From Halpernia frigidisoli (lineage in GTDB: Bacteria > Bacteroidota > Bacteroidia > Flavobacteriales > Weeksellaceae): a DNA stretch of 64,000 bases. The stretch covers positions 248,001 to 312,000 of the forward strand of contig NZ_FOQT01000004.1 in NCBI RefSeq assembly GCF_900113805.1. The letters run 5' to 3'. The translations under genes were made by a program, and so were the position numbers. Position 1 is the stretch's first letter, and each line of letters starts with the position of its first letter. The notes beneath the pieces were generated by a model. It worked only from the letters and a program-made list of their open reading frames with translations. It searched no databases and was not told the origin of the DNA. Below, one piece after another: positions 35,542-43,897 of the stretch.

Positions 35542-36145
35542 GATCTTTCACGATTTCAGCCATATTTTCCGGAATATTTTCTGTTTGAAAATAATTGGTA
35601 TTCAACTCATTATTAAAACAAAGATTCTGCATTTTTTGATTATCCAAAATTTCATCTAAAGTTTCCTTTAGAATTTCATCAATTTCCATAAAATAATCTT
35701 CATCTAATTTTTGACTTAAAACCATACAACGAAAAATCTTATTAATTAAATAAAGATAAAGTTTATATGTCTGCTCGAAATTCTGGCGCTTTAATTTTTC
35801 TTTGTATTCTTTTAAAATGGTTTTTACGAGAAATAAATTGACGTAAACTTCACCAAATTTATCGGTCGTCACTTTTACGTGAAGCGTAATTTCACCGCTT
35901 AATTTGCGGATTAAAACCAAGAAATATTTCGGATTGGTGATTGTTTTTGCGTAATAAGAAACCCGTTCTTCGATGTGTTTTTCTAAATCATCGCGTTTTT
36001 CGTCAACAGAAACCGTTTCAATTAATTCAAAGTAAAGTTTTTGTGATAAAATTTTATCTTTTTTCAATAATCTGAAAATCAATTTGTCCTTTTCTTTGTC
36101 AGAAAATTCGCTCAAGGCTTCTTTAAATTCTTTAGAATATTCCAT
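35516..36145 (-). CDS. Conserved hypothetical protein, charged and helical
   Basis: A 209-residue protein that I do not recognise. It is rich in Lys, Glu, Leu and Phe, appears all-helical (for example KEALSEFSDKEKDKLIFRLLKKDK and EIDEILKETLDEILDNQ), has no signal peptide or membrane segment and no cysteine motif. It starts one base inside the stop of the upstream glycosyltransferase gene (shared base 36145), so the two are translationally coupled. The 3' end overlaps waaA. A role linked to cell-envelope sugar transfer is only suggested by context. Confidence 0.75.
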   Translation of the reverse strand: MEYSKEFKEALSEFSDKEKDKLIFRLLKKDKILSQKLYFELIETVSVDEKRDDLEKHIEERVSYYAKTITNPKYFLVLIRKLSGEITLHVKVTTDKFGEVYVNLFLVKTILKEYKEKLKRQNFEQTYKLYLYLINKIFRCMVLSQKLDEDYFMEIDEILKETLDEILDNQKMQNLCFNNELNTNYFQTENIPENMAEIVKDLKLQGLLK

Positions 36146-36897
36146 TAATTAAAAAGTTTTGAGTATTTCAAGAAACCATTAATTGCCCAATACGCCGTGT
36201 AATACGACGATTTTAGAGTTGAAAATCCCATATAATCTTTGTAAACCAAATATTGGTCTTTCATAATATTTGTTTTTTTTCGGGAGATGCTGTTTGGATG
36301 CATTCTGTATTTCGCCATCGTTTTTGCCAAAGGTTTCCCCACAGGAATTTTCTTCAATAAATTCAGCCACATTACATGATCTTCGCGCTTACTTCCTTCG
36401 GGGAAATATTCTTTGCCAACACTCTCTGAGTCGTACATTGAACTCAAAAGCGACAATCTGCAAGTCTTCAATAAATTATGAAAAGTTACATTTTTATCCG
36501 CTTTAAAATCTTCAATTTTTGGGTTTAAATTTTCATCGCAACGCGCATAATTTGAATACGCCAGTTCTGCGTTTTCTTTCTTCATAAAAGAAACCATTTC
36601 TTCCAAAAAATTCGGTTCCCAAACGTCGTCTGCATCAAGAAAAGTGATGTATTTTCCCGTTGCATTTTTAAGAGAAATATTTCTCGCGTGTCCTGCGCCA
36701 CCGTTTTTTTCGGCTACAAATAATTTTATGCGAGCATCTTTTAAATTTTCAATTATTTCCACTGAATTATCTTTAGAAAAATCATCAGTAATCAACCATT
36801 CCCAATCTGTAAAAGTCTGATTTAAAACCGATTGAACAGTTTCCTGCAAAAACTTTGAGGAATTATACATCGGCGTAATAATAGAAACTTCGGGCAT
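36145..36897 (-). CDS. Glycosyltransferase family 2
   Basis: A 250-residue GT-A transferase. PEVSIITPMYNSSKFLQETVQSVLNQTFTDWEWLITDDFSKDNSV is the nucleotide-sugar domain, followed by GGAGHARNISLKNATGKYITFLDADDVWEPNFLEEM, with the DxD at about residue 92. The later EGSKREDHVMWLNLLKK holds the ED base motif. It resembles LPS and capsule galactosyl/glucosyltransferases; acceptor unknown. It faces waaA with one small gene between, which fits LPS core assembly (inference). Confidence 0.9.
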   Translation of the reverse strand: MPEVSIITPMYNSSKFLQETVQSVLNQTFTDWEWLITDDFSKDNSVEIIENLKDARIKLFVAEKNGGAGHARNISLKNATGKYITFLDADDVWEPNFLEEMVSFMKKENAELAYSNYARCDENLNPKIEDFKADKNVTFHNLLKTCRLSLLSSMYDSESVGKEYFPEGSKREDHVMWLNLLKKIPVGKPLAKTMAKYRMHPNSISRKKTNIMKDQYLVYKDYMGFSTLKSSYYTAYWAINGFLKYSKLFN

Positions 36898-36981
36898 TTA
36901 GAATTTTTACAAATATAAAATTATATAAATAAAATGCTATTTATTTGCAGCAAGACGATTTTGCATCTTTAGAAATGTCTT

Positions 36982-37079
36982 CCCGTGTTCCGCTATATCT
37001 TTTTTTGCTTTCAATATTTCATATAAAAAGATATTTTATTTAGAGCAAAAAAAGGATGTCGCTTCACCCGCGGCTAAAA
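36982..37079. repeat. REP-like palindromic element (copy B)
   Basis: Starts CCCGTGTTCCGCTATATC plus seven T and ends AAGGATGTCGCTTCACCCG then CGGCTAAAA. Both ends match copy A (17723-17818) read on the other strand; the first 25 bases are identical and the last end differs at two positions. The centre differs and has its own hairpin around TTTTTTTGCT/AGCAAAAAAA. Together with the next two repeats it fills most of the 440-bp gap before leuS. Confidence 0.68.
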
Positions 37080-37142
37080 ATTTAGATTATTTTTTATTTT
37101 GAAGCGAATAGATTTGTCTATAATTTTCAAGTTTTTAAAAAG

Positions 37143-37212
37143 TCTCGCAGATTTAGCAGATAACGCAGATTTTGATGCGGTAAAATCTGTTAAATCAAAA
37201 AAATCTGCGAGA
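37143..37212. repeat. Gene-less relative of the GxxExxY cassette ends
   Basis: Two 31-bp arms (37143-37173 and 37182-37212) in inverted orientation, 8 bp apart. The left arm on the minus strand reads ATCTGCGTT, ATCTGCTAA, ATCTGCGAG; the right arm reads ATCTGTTAA, ATCAAAAAA, ATCTGCGAG. The last unit is the same as in the cassette repeats at 33788 and 34219, and the orientation of the two arms is the same. No ORF lies between. Confidence 0.72.
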
Positions 37213-37290
37213 TAAATTTATTCACATTAATTATATAGAATTTTATAAAATTAAATTTTTTCATTTCAAAATCTTAAATTTGTGCCGCAG

Positions 37291-37325
37291 ATTATAATTT
37301 AAAATCTATAATCCATAATTTAAAA
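37291..37325. repeat. AT-rich heptanucleotide tandem repeat before leuS
   Basis: Five 7-mers: ATTATAA, TTTAAAA, TCTATAA, TCCATAA, TTTAAAA. Same family as 15056-15090. They lie in the leuS leader just after a TAAATTTG -7 box (37275-37282). Confidence 0.6.
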
Positions 37326-37337
37326 TCAAACTAACGC

Positions 37338-40300
37338 ATGTTCTACGACCACCAAGCCATCGAAAAAAAATGGCAAAAATTCTGGAAAGACAACGAAACT
37401 TTTAAAACTTCGGATGATACAAATCTGCCGAAATATTATGTTTTAGATATGTTTCCATATCCTTCTGGCGCAGGTTTACACGTTGGTCATCCATTAGGTT
37501 ACATCGCTTCAGATATTTATGCAAGATATAAAAGACACGAAGGTTTTAATGTTTTGCACCCAATTGGTTACGATTCCTTCGGACTTCCGGCGGAACAATA
37601 TGCAATACAAACCGGGCAACATCCCGCCATTACAACGGAAGAAAATATTACCAGATACGAAGAACAATTGCGTAAAATCGGTTTTTCATTTGACTGGAGT
37701 AGGGAAGTAAGAACTTCAGAACCCAATTATTATAAATGGACACAATGGATTTTTATTGAATTATTTCATTCCTGGTATAATAAATCGACGGACAAAGCTG
37801 AAGCAATTTCTACTTTAATTAATCATTTTGAGAACTTCGGAACAGAAAATTTAAACGCGGCACAAAATGAAACATTAAATTTTACTGCGGAAGAATGGAA
37901 AAATGGGGACGAAAATTATAAGCAGGATATTTTATTAAATTACAGATTGGCTTACAGAGCGGAAACAACTGTAAACTGGTGTCCCGGTTTGGGAACTGTT
38001 TTAGCAAATGATGAAGTAAAAGACGGAAAATCTGAACGCGGCGGATTTCCGGTTTTTCAAAAAAAAATGATGCAATGGAGTATGCGGATTTCTGCCTATT
38101 CTGAAAGATTATTGCAGGGTTTAAAAACAATCGATTGGCCTCAACCTTTGAAAGATTCTCAGGAATACTGGATCGGGAAATCAATTGGAGCGCAGGTCAG
38201 TTTTTCGGTTGATAGTTTACAGTTGTCAGTTGACGGAAATATAAGTTCCGACAACCAACAACCAACAACTGACAACCAAATAGAAGTTTTTACGACGAGG
38301 CCAGACACCATTTTCGGCGCAACATTCATGGTTTTAGCGCCAGAAAATCCTTTGGTAGAAAAATTGACAATTCCAGAACAAAAATCTGAAGTTGAAAATT
38401 ACATTGAACAAACTTCTAAAAAAACAGAACGCGATAGAATGTCTGATGTAAAATCAGTTTCCGGTGCTTTTACAGGAAGTTTTGTTGAAAATCCTTTTTC
38501 GGGTAAAAAAATGCCGGTTTATATTTCAGATTATGTGTTGATGGGTTATGGAACTGGCGCTGTGATGGCGGTTCCGGCGCATGATGAACGCGATCACCGT
38601 TTTGCGAAAAAATTTGGGTTGGAAATTTTAAAAGTGGTAGAAACTGAGGAAGATATCCAGGAAAATTCTTTTGATTCGAAAGATTCTGTTTGCGTGAATT
38701 CTGAATTTTTAAATGGTTTAAATTATAAGGAAGCGAAAGAAAAAATCATCGCAGAAATTGAAAATAAAAAGATTGGTTTTGGAACGATCAATTACCGACA
38801 AAGAGATGCGATCTTTTCCCGACAAAGATATTGGGGAGAACCAGTTCCGGTTTATTATAAAAACGGATTTCCGTACACTTTGCCAGTTTCCGCTTTGCCT
38901 TTAGAATTGCCGGAAGTTGAAAAATATCTGCCTACAGAAGATGGCGATCCACCTTTGGGAAATGCAACTGCTTTCGCCTGGGATGAAGAAAAGTTGTCAG
39001 TTGTCAGTTCTCAGTTGATAGATAATAATACTGTTTTTCCAATTGAACTTTCTACAATGCCTGGTTGGGCGGGAAGTTCCTGGTATTTTTTACGTTACAT
39101 GGATCCGAATGATGAAAGTGCTTTTGTTGCGAAAGAAAAAGCAGATTATTGGGGACAGGTTGATTTATATATTGGCGGAAGCGAGCATGCAACAGGACAT
39201 TTATTGTATTCCCGTTTTTGGAATAAATTTTTAAAAGACCGCGGCTTTATTGAGCAGGAAGAACCTTTTAAAAAACTGATTAACCAGGGAATGATATTGG
39301 GAATGAGTGCGTTTGCATTTAGACTGAAAGCAAAATATTGTGTTAAGTTTTCCTGCGAAAAAAATAATTCATCTGATTTGAAATATTACGTTGAAGAATT
39401 GTTTTTATCAAAAAAAGAAAAAGATCAAACTTTTGATGTTTTCAATAATGTCTTTCTAAAACAAGTTGAAGGAAAATTTATACAAGAGTATCCTCATCAA
39501 AAAGACTATAAAATTGAATTTATTGAATCTGATGCTTTACAAAAAATCCACGTTGATGTTTCTTTATTAAAAGGAACATCAGATGAATTAGATATCGAAA
39601 AATTTAAAAACTGGCGTTTAGAATATGCTAACGCAGAATTTATTTTAGAAGATGAAAAATACATCGTAGAAAGAGAAGTCGAAAAAATGTCGAAATCCAA
39701 ATATAATGTTGTTAATCCTGATGAGATTTGTGAAGAATTTGGCGCCGATTGTTTAAGACTTTATGAAATGTTCCTTGGTCCTTTAGAACAATCAAAACCT
39801 TGGAATACGCAAGGTTTGACGGGCGTTTATGGTTTCCTTAAAAAATTCTATAACTTATATTTTAACGAAGATCAATTAGAAATTTCTGAGGAAGAACCCA
39901 CGAGAGCGGAATATAAAACACTTCATACTTTAATCAAAAAATTAAGTACAGATCTGGAAAATTATTCTTTCAATACTTCTGTTTCTTCTTTCATGATCGC
40001 GGTCAATGAATTTCAAAAATTTAAAACGAATAAAAGAAATATTTTAGAACCACTTGCAATTTTAATTTCGCCTTATGCACCGCACATTGCAGAAGAATTG
40101 TGGTCGAAATTAGGTAAAGAAAAAAGTATCGAATTTGAAACCTTTCCAGTCTTTGATGGGCAGTATTTAGTGGAAGATAATTTTGATTATCCAGTGAGTT
40201 TTAATGGTAAAATGAGGTTCAAAATATCGTTGCCAACTTCACTTTCAAGAGAAGAAATAGAAAAATCTGTTTGCGAGGAGGCTAAAACCGGAGAATATTT

Positions 40301-40364
40301 GGCTGGAAGTACACCAAAAAAGATAATTATCGTGCCTAATAAAATAGTTAATATCGTTTTCTAA
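37338..40364 (+). CDS. leuS: Leucine--tRNA ligase
   Basis: Class I synthetase that charges tRNA-Leu, with an editing (CP1) domain. At 1008 residues it is longer than most bacterial LeuRS (about 860-940). HIGH motif: SGAGLHVGHPLGY near residue 45. Editing site: TTRPDTIFGATFMVLAPE. KMSKS: VEKMSKSKYNVVNPDEI near residue 785. Extra length comes from several places: residues about 291-314, encoded by a 71-bp palindrome (38207-38277); residues about 552-561, encoded by AGTTGTC heptamers (38992-39019); and a long lysine-rich segment before QKIHVDV. The frame stays open throughout. Confidence 0.96.
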   Translation: MFYDHQAIEKKWQKFWKDNETFKTSDDTNLPKYYVLDMFPYPSGAGLHVGHPLGYIASDIYARYKRHEGFNVLHPIGYDSFGLPAEQYAIQTGQHPAITTEENITRYEEQLRKIGFSFDWSREVRTSEPNYYKWTQWIFIELFHSWYNKSTDKAEAISTLINHFENFGTENLNAAQNETLNFTAEEWKNGDENYKQDILLNYRLAYRAETTVNWCPGLGTVLANDEVKDGKSERGGFPVFQKKMMQWSMRISAYSERLLQGLKTIDWPQPLKDSQEYWIGKSIGAQVSFSVDSLQLSVDGNISSDNQQPTTDNQIEVFTTRPDTIFGATFMVLAPENPLVEKLTIPEQKSEVENYIEQTSKKTERDRMSDVKSVSGAFTGSFVENPFSGKKMPVYISDYVLMGYGTGAVMAVPAHDERDHRFAKKFGLEILKVVETEEDIQENSFDSKDSVCVNSEFLNGLNYKEAKEKIIAEIENKKIGFGTINYRQRDAIFSRQRYWGEPVPVYYKNGFPYTLPVSALPLELPEVEKYLPTEDGDPPLGNATAFAWDEEKLSVVSSQLIDNNTVFPIELSTMPGWAGSSWYFLRYMDPNDESAFVAKEKADYWGQVDLYIGGSEHATGHLLYSRFWNKFLKDRGFIEQEEPFKKLINQGMILGMSAFAFRLKAKYCVKFSCEKNNSSDLKYYVEELFLSKKEKDQTFDVFNNVFLKQVEGKFIQEYPHQKDYKIEFIESDALQKIHVDVSLLKGTSDELDIEKFKNWRLEYANAEFILEDEKYIVEREVEKMSKSKYNVVNPDEICEEFGADCLRLYEMFLGPLEQSKPWNTQGLTGVYGFLKKFYNLYFNEDQLEISEEEPTRAEYKTLHTLIKKLSTDLENYSFNTSVSSFMIAVNEFQKFKTNKRNILEPLAILISPYAPHIAEELWSKLGKEKSIEFETFPVFDGQYLVEDNFDYPVSFNGKMRFKISLPTSLSREEIEKSVCEEAKTGEYLAGSTPKKIIIVPNKIVNIVF
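38207..38277. repeat. Palindromic heptamer repeat inserted in frame in leuS
   Basis: Two 32-bp arms (38207-38238 and 38246-38277) form an imperfect inverted repeat (23 of 32 positions) around a 7-nt loop. Each arm is built of 7-mers: left AGTTTAC, AGTTGTC, AGTTGAC; right, on the minus strand, GGTTGTC, AGTTGTT, GGTTGTT, GGTTGTC. It encodes VDSLQLSVDGNISSDNQQ and adjoining residues just before the conserved IEVFTTRPD. Confidence 0.78.
38992..39019. repeat. AGTTGTC heptamer repeat in leuS
   Basis: Four 7-mers: AGTTGTC, AGTTGTC, AGTTCTC, AGTTGAT, encoding LSVVSSQLID. Same family as the palindrome at 38207-38277. Confidence 0.7.
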
Positions 40365-40641
40365 CATTAATTTTTCTTAAAATATTATAAAATTTCAATT
40401 AGAGAAAAATTCTAATATTCAAAAAAATAAGGTGATTAAATTTTTGATATTTGAAGTATTTAATGTGATATGCTTATATTTTCTAATTTTAGCTATATTA
40501 TTTATTAATGTAATAAACTTTATACTAAATTAAGCTAAAAAAATAAAGGTTTAAGAGTATGATTGATTTGCATTTTTAAAAATTTTAACTTTAATTTACA
40601 TCTTCAAACAATTAAAATAACAATTTATAATTTAGTTAAGT

Positions 40642-41514
40642 ATGGAAATGAATGTTTCAAACAACGAAGAGCAATTAGTCGCTAAAAAGGCAGGCGGTCT
40701 TAATCCTGCATTTATTATTCCTATTCTATTATTGGTGGGAATTGGTATTTATCTATTTATTTTTGGAAATCCAAGCAATTTTAAAGATCCGGAGCAGTTC
40801 CAAGGTGCAATGTCGGTGGCTTTTTCAGATGTTGAGTCTAAAAAAATTGAACCACCTCAAGGCGGAATTATTGGAACAATTTACAAAGGTGGATTTATCG
40901 TTCCTATCTTGATCACATTCATGATTACAGTGATTGTATTCTCTATTGAAAGAGCTTTAGTACTAGGAAAAGCGTCTGGAAAAGGTAACATTGATACATT
41001 CGTATTAAAAATCAGAAGTTTATTGAACCAAAATAAAGTTGATGAAGCATTAGCAGAATGTGATTCTCAAGAAGGTTCTGTAGGTAATGTTGTAAAAGAA
41101 GGGCTTACAACTTATAAAGCTTTGGCTCATGATACTACTCTTAATAAAGAGCAAAAAATGGTAGCATTAAACAAGGCAATAGAAGAAGCAACTACATTAG
41201 AGATGCCAATGTTAGAAAAAAACATGATGATTCTTTCTACTTTAGGTACAGTTGCAACATTAGTAGCGCTTTTAGGAACAGTAATTGGGATGATTAAAGC
41301 ATTTGCTGCTTTAGGTGGCGGTGGAGGTACTCCGGATGCTGCTGCACTTTCTACAGGTATTTCTGAAGCATTAATTAACACTGCTTTGGGTATTGGTACT
41401 TCTGCAATCGCAATTATTCTATATAACTATTTTACTTCTAAAATTGACGGATTAACTTACAAGATTGACGAAATCGCAATGAGTATCCAGCAATCATTTG
41501 CAGAATTTCACTAA
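40642..41514 (+). CDS. exbB: MotA/TolQ/ExbB proton channel family protein
   Basis: Inner-membrane proton channel that energises TonB-dependent outer-membrane transport. The 290 residues have hydrophobic segments at about 22-44, 84-105, 196-222 and 240-265. The conserved ExbB/TolQ motif is seen in MLEKNMMILSTLGTVATLVALLGTVIGMIKAFAAL and in TGISEALINTALGIGTSAIAIILYN. It heads an operon with two exbD genes and tonB. The 277 bp before it are AT-rich with no clear consensus promoter; TAACTTTA near 40588 is a weak -7 candidate. Confidence 0.93.
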   Translation: MEMNVSNNEEQLVAKKAGGLNPAFIIPILLLVGIGIYLFIFGNPSNFKDPEQFQGAMSVAFSDVESKKIEPPQGGIIGTIYKGGFIVPILITFMITVIVFSIERALVLGKASGKGNIDTFVLKIRSLLNQNKVDEALAECDSQEGSVGNVVKEGLTTYKALAHDTTLNKEQKMVALNKAIEEATTLEMPMLEKNMMILSTLGTVATLVALLGTVIGMIKAFAALGGGGGTPDAAALSTGISEALINTALGIGTSAIAIILYNYFTSKIDGLTYKIDEIAMSIQQSFAEFH

Positions 41515-41597
41515 GAATTTAGATCGAATTTTGATTTCGTTTTTATTTAAATGGAATTTAGCAAATTAAGAGTTTAATTTAACAAATAAAGAACGCA

Positions 41598-42203
41598 ATG
41601 GCGAGAATAAAACCAAAAAGACACGGCGTAGTGACTGACATGACAGCAATGTGTGATGTCGCGTTTCTACTCCTTACATTCTTTATCTTGACAACTCAGT
41701 TTAAAAAACCTGATGTTGAACAGATAAAACCGCCGTCATCCATATCAGAAAAATTATTGCCAGATGCAAGTTTGATGACAATAAATATTACTCCAGCAGG
41801 AAAATTTTATTTTCAGCCTGTGACGAACGCTTCAGAAAGACTTCAGTTGCTGGATAACATGGGTAAGAAATATGGTTTGACATTTACTGATAAAGAAAAG
41901 GCATCTTTCCAGAAGGTACAGGCGATAGGGACACCGATGACAAGATTAAAAAGTTATCTTGACCTTACTGACGATAAACAAAAGGAATATAAAGATCCAA
42001 CCGGAATTCCAATTGATAGTATTGACAAGCAGATGATTGATTGGGTACAGCAAAGTTTGGCCGTAAATCCAAATTATAAATTAGCAATCAAGGGTGACGT
42101 AAGTACGAAATATCCTAAAGTGAAAGATTTGTTTGAAGGTTTAAGAGATATTGATTTTCTTAAATTTTGGCTGATCACTTCACAAGAAAAAAGTAACGAA
42201 TAA
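41598..42203 (+). CDS. exbD: Biopolymer transport protein ExbD/TolR, first copy
   Basis: A 201-residue protein with one N-terminal membrane helix (DMTAMCDVAFLLLTFFILTTQ), where the Asp in AMCDVAF is the proton-path residue. The periplasmic part is longer than in classic ExbD (about 140) and contains an insertion around 95-130 (DKEKASFQKVQAIGTPMTRL). Bacteroidota TonB operons usually hold two different ExbD proteins, as here. It is 83 bp after exbB and 13 bp before the second exbD. Confidence 0.92.
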   Translation: MARIKPKRHGVVTDMTAMCDVAFLLLTFFILTTQFKKPDVEQIKPPSSISEKLLPDASLMTINITPAGKFYFQPVTNASERLQLLDNMGKKYGLTFTDKEKASFQKVQAIGTPMTRLKSYLDLTDDKQKEYKDPTGIPIDSIDKQMIDWVQQSLAVNPNYKLAIKGDVSTKYPKVKDLFEGLRDIDFLKFWLITSQEKSNE

Positions 42204-42216
42204 ACCGACAAAAGAC

Positions 42217-42783
42217 ATGGCAGAAGTACAGGTAAAAGAACAGGGCGGAAAAGGTGGCAAGGTTCGGTCGAAAAAGCAGAATACCAGAGTTGACATGACA
42301 CCCATGGTTGACTTAGGATTTCTTTTAATAACATTTTTTATGTTTACCACGACATTTAGTAAACCTAATGTAATGGATTTAGGTCTTCCAGCAAAACCTA
42401 AAAAAGAACAGAAGCAACCGGATACTGAGATTAAACTTTCTAATTCGATTTCTCTTTTAATAGGGAAAAACAACAGAATATTTTGGCATCAGCAAGACAA
42501 TACAAGTCTTACAGATGAAACACTTAATGAAACTACTTTTGACAGAGAAGGAATCAGAAAAATTATACAGCAGGCGAAAGCCAGAGCAGCAGATCAAAGT
42601 TTGTTTACTGTGATTATCAAGCCTACTGACGATGCTGTGTATAAAAATTTTGTAGATATTCTGGATGAAATGGCCGTTACAAAAAGTGAGCGATATGGTG
42701 TGACCGATGTTAAACCATGGGAAAAAGCTATATATGAGAAAAAAGTAGGTGGTTCAGCTCCTGCTGCAGCTCAAACAAAATAA
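42217..42783 (+). CDS. exbD: Biopolymer transport protein ExbD/TolR, second copy
   Basis: A 188-residue ExbD with NTRVDMTPMVDLGFLLITFFMF, the membrane anchor with its key Asp, and periplasmic FTVIIKPTDDAVYKNFVDILDEMAVTKSERYGVTDV. The tail is Ala/Lys-rich. It is the intact paralogue of the frameshifted gene at 26623-27142, sharing MDL, KPTDDA and TKSERYG blocks. It sits between the first exbD and tonB in one operon. Confidence 0.93.
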   Translation: MAEVQVKEQGGKGGKVRSKKQNTRVDMTPMVDLGFLLITFFMFTTTFSKPNVMDLGLPAKPKKEQKQPDTEIKLSNSISLLIGKNNRIFWHQQDNTSLTDETLNETTFDREGIRKIIQQAKARAADQSLFTVIIKPTDDAVYKNFVDILDEMAVTKSERYGVTDVKPWEKAIYEKKVGGSAPAAAQTK

Positions 42784-42803
42784 TTTATAAAATTAAATTA
42801 ATT

Positions 42804-43637
42804 ATGTCAGATGAATCTTTAAATCAAAATTATACTCGTTCACTGGATGAGATTGTTTTTGAAAATAGAAATAAAAGTTATGGAGCTTATGATTTAAGAA
42901 CCTCCTATTCAAGATTACTTACAAGATCTTTCTTAATTGGAACTTCTCTATTTTTAGTTGCTGCTTTATCACCATTTATTTACCAAAAAATTAAAAATGC
43001 ATTTGCTCCACCAAAGACTGAGGTAAAAGCTGAATTGGTTAATATTATTCAGGAAGATAAAATAATTGAGCAACCAAAAGAAAAAGAACCACCTCCACCT
43101 CCGCCTCCAAAAGAGGAAAAGCAGGAAGTAATTCAGAATGTTGTTCCTGAACCAAAAAAGGCACCGAAGATTGAGACTCCACCGCCACCAATTTCTAAAC
43201 AATTGGAAACGACAACTGGGCTTCAAAATCAGGAAGGTATAAAAACACCAACTTATACGCCACCTCCGCCGCCACCGTCTTCAGGTAAATCTAACACGGT
43301 AGAAGTAAAACCACCATCTAATGAAGTATATGAAACGGTTGATCAAACTTCTGAATTTCCAGGAGGTATTAATGCATTTAGAACTAAGGTTTCAGGTGGA
43401 TTTGATACATCTGTAATGAGTGGTGATGAAGGTACTGTGAAAACTGATATTACATTTGTTGTTGAAAGAGATGGAAGTATCACTGATGTGAAAGCAAGTG
43501 GAAAAAATTCCGATTTTAACGCAGAAGCGGTAAAAACTATCAAAGGAATTAGAAGCAAATGGACACCAGCAAAAATAAATGGACAGCCGGTTAGGTCTCG
43601 ATATAGACTGCCATTATCAATGCAGTTTGCTTATTAA
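42804..43637 (+). CDS. tonB: TonB family energy transducer
   Basis: A 277-residue protein that passes proton-motive force from ExbB/ExbD to outer-membrane receptors. Parts: cytoplasmic start with ENRNKSYGAYDLRTSYSRLL, a typical Bacteroidota feature; membrane helix at about 47-66 (LIGTSLFLVAALSPFIYQKI); a Pro-rich spacer (EKEPPPPPPPKEEKQE and a second block of six Pro); and the C-terminal TonB domain (FVVERDGSITDVKASGKNSD, ending KINGQPVRSRYRLPLSMQF). It is complete. A terminator follows 18 bp after the stop. Confidence 0.95.
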   Translation: MSDESLNQNYTRSLDEIVFENRNKSYGAYDLRTSYSRLLTRSFLIGTSLFLVAALSPFIYQKIKNAFAPPKTEVKAELVNIIQEDKIIEQPKEKEPPPPPPPKEEKQEVIQNVVPEPKKAPKIETPPPPISKQLETTTGLQNQEGIKTPTYTPPPPPPSSGKSNTVEVKPPSNEVYETVDQTSEFPGGINAFRTKVSGGFDTSVMSGDEGTVKTDITFVVERDGSITDVKASGKNSDFNAEAVKTIKGIRSKWTPAKINGQPVRSRYRLPLSMQFAY

Positions 43638-43654
43638 AATTATTGAATTTTCTA

Positions 43655-43684
43655 AAAGAGAGGCTTTTGCTTCTCTTTTTTTTT
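43655..43684 (+). terminator. Terminator of the exbB-tonB operon
   Basis: A 10-bp stem with one G-U pair (AAAGAGAGGC/GCTTCTCTTT, 43655-43664 with 43669-43678) and a TTTT loop, followed by six or more T. A TATTTTTG box (43686-43693) right after it may start the next transcript. Confidence 0.8.
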
Positions 43685-43699
43685 ATATTTTTGTGTACT

Positions 43700-43897
43700 A
43701 TGATTTCAAACTGGATTTCTTTTGTAACGGGTTTTTTCTACATTGCTTTAGGCATTGTAGTAATAATCTACAAATTTTTCATAATTACATTGGAGCCAAA
43801 TGTGGCATATCCTCTAGGTGGACTTTTGGCTATTTATGGAATTTTTAGAATTGTAAGAGCGCTGATAAAAATTAAAAATATTAAAAATGAAGAATAG
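43700..43897 (+). CDS. Small membrane protein
   Basis: A 65-residue protein from the ATG at 43700 (MISNWISFVTGFFYIALG); the open frame extends further upstream into the terminator, which is unlikely to be translated. Two hydrophobic segments (about 7-28 and 36-56) and a basic, Lys-rich tail suggest a two-helix inner-membrane protein. I do not recognise a family. It overlaps the start of the PstS-like gene by 11 bp, so the two are coupled. Confidence 0.7.
   Translation: MISNWISFVTGFFYIALGIVVIIYKFFIITLEPNVAYPLGGLLAIYGIFRIVRALIKIKNIKNEE

Noticed and set aside
37143-37212. CRISPR-like or tandem spacer array
   Set aside because: The repeats are inverted and unit lengths are 9 nt; there are no spacers and no cas genes. 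The heptamer arrays are also contiguous units without spacers.
42969-43226. A Trp/Phe-rich minus-strand ORF opposite tonB
   Set aside because: It is the antisense of the Pro-rich repeat codons of tonB and shows no independent coding evidence.
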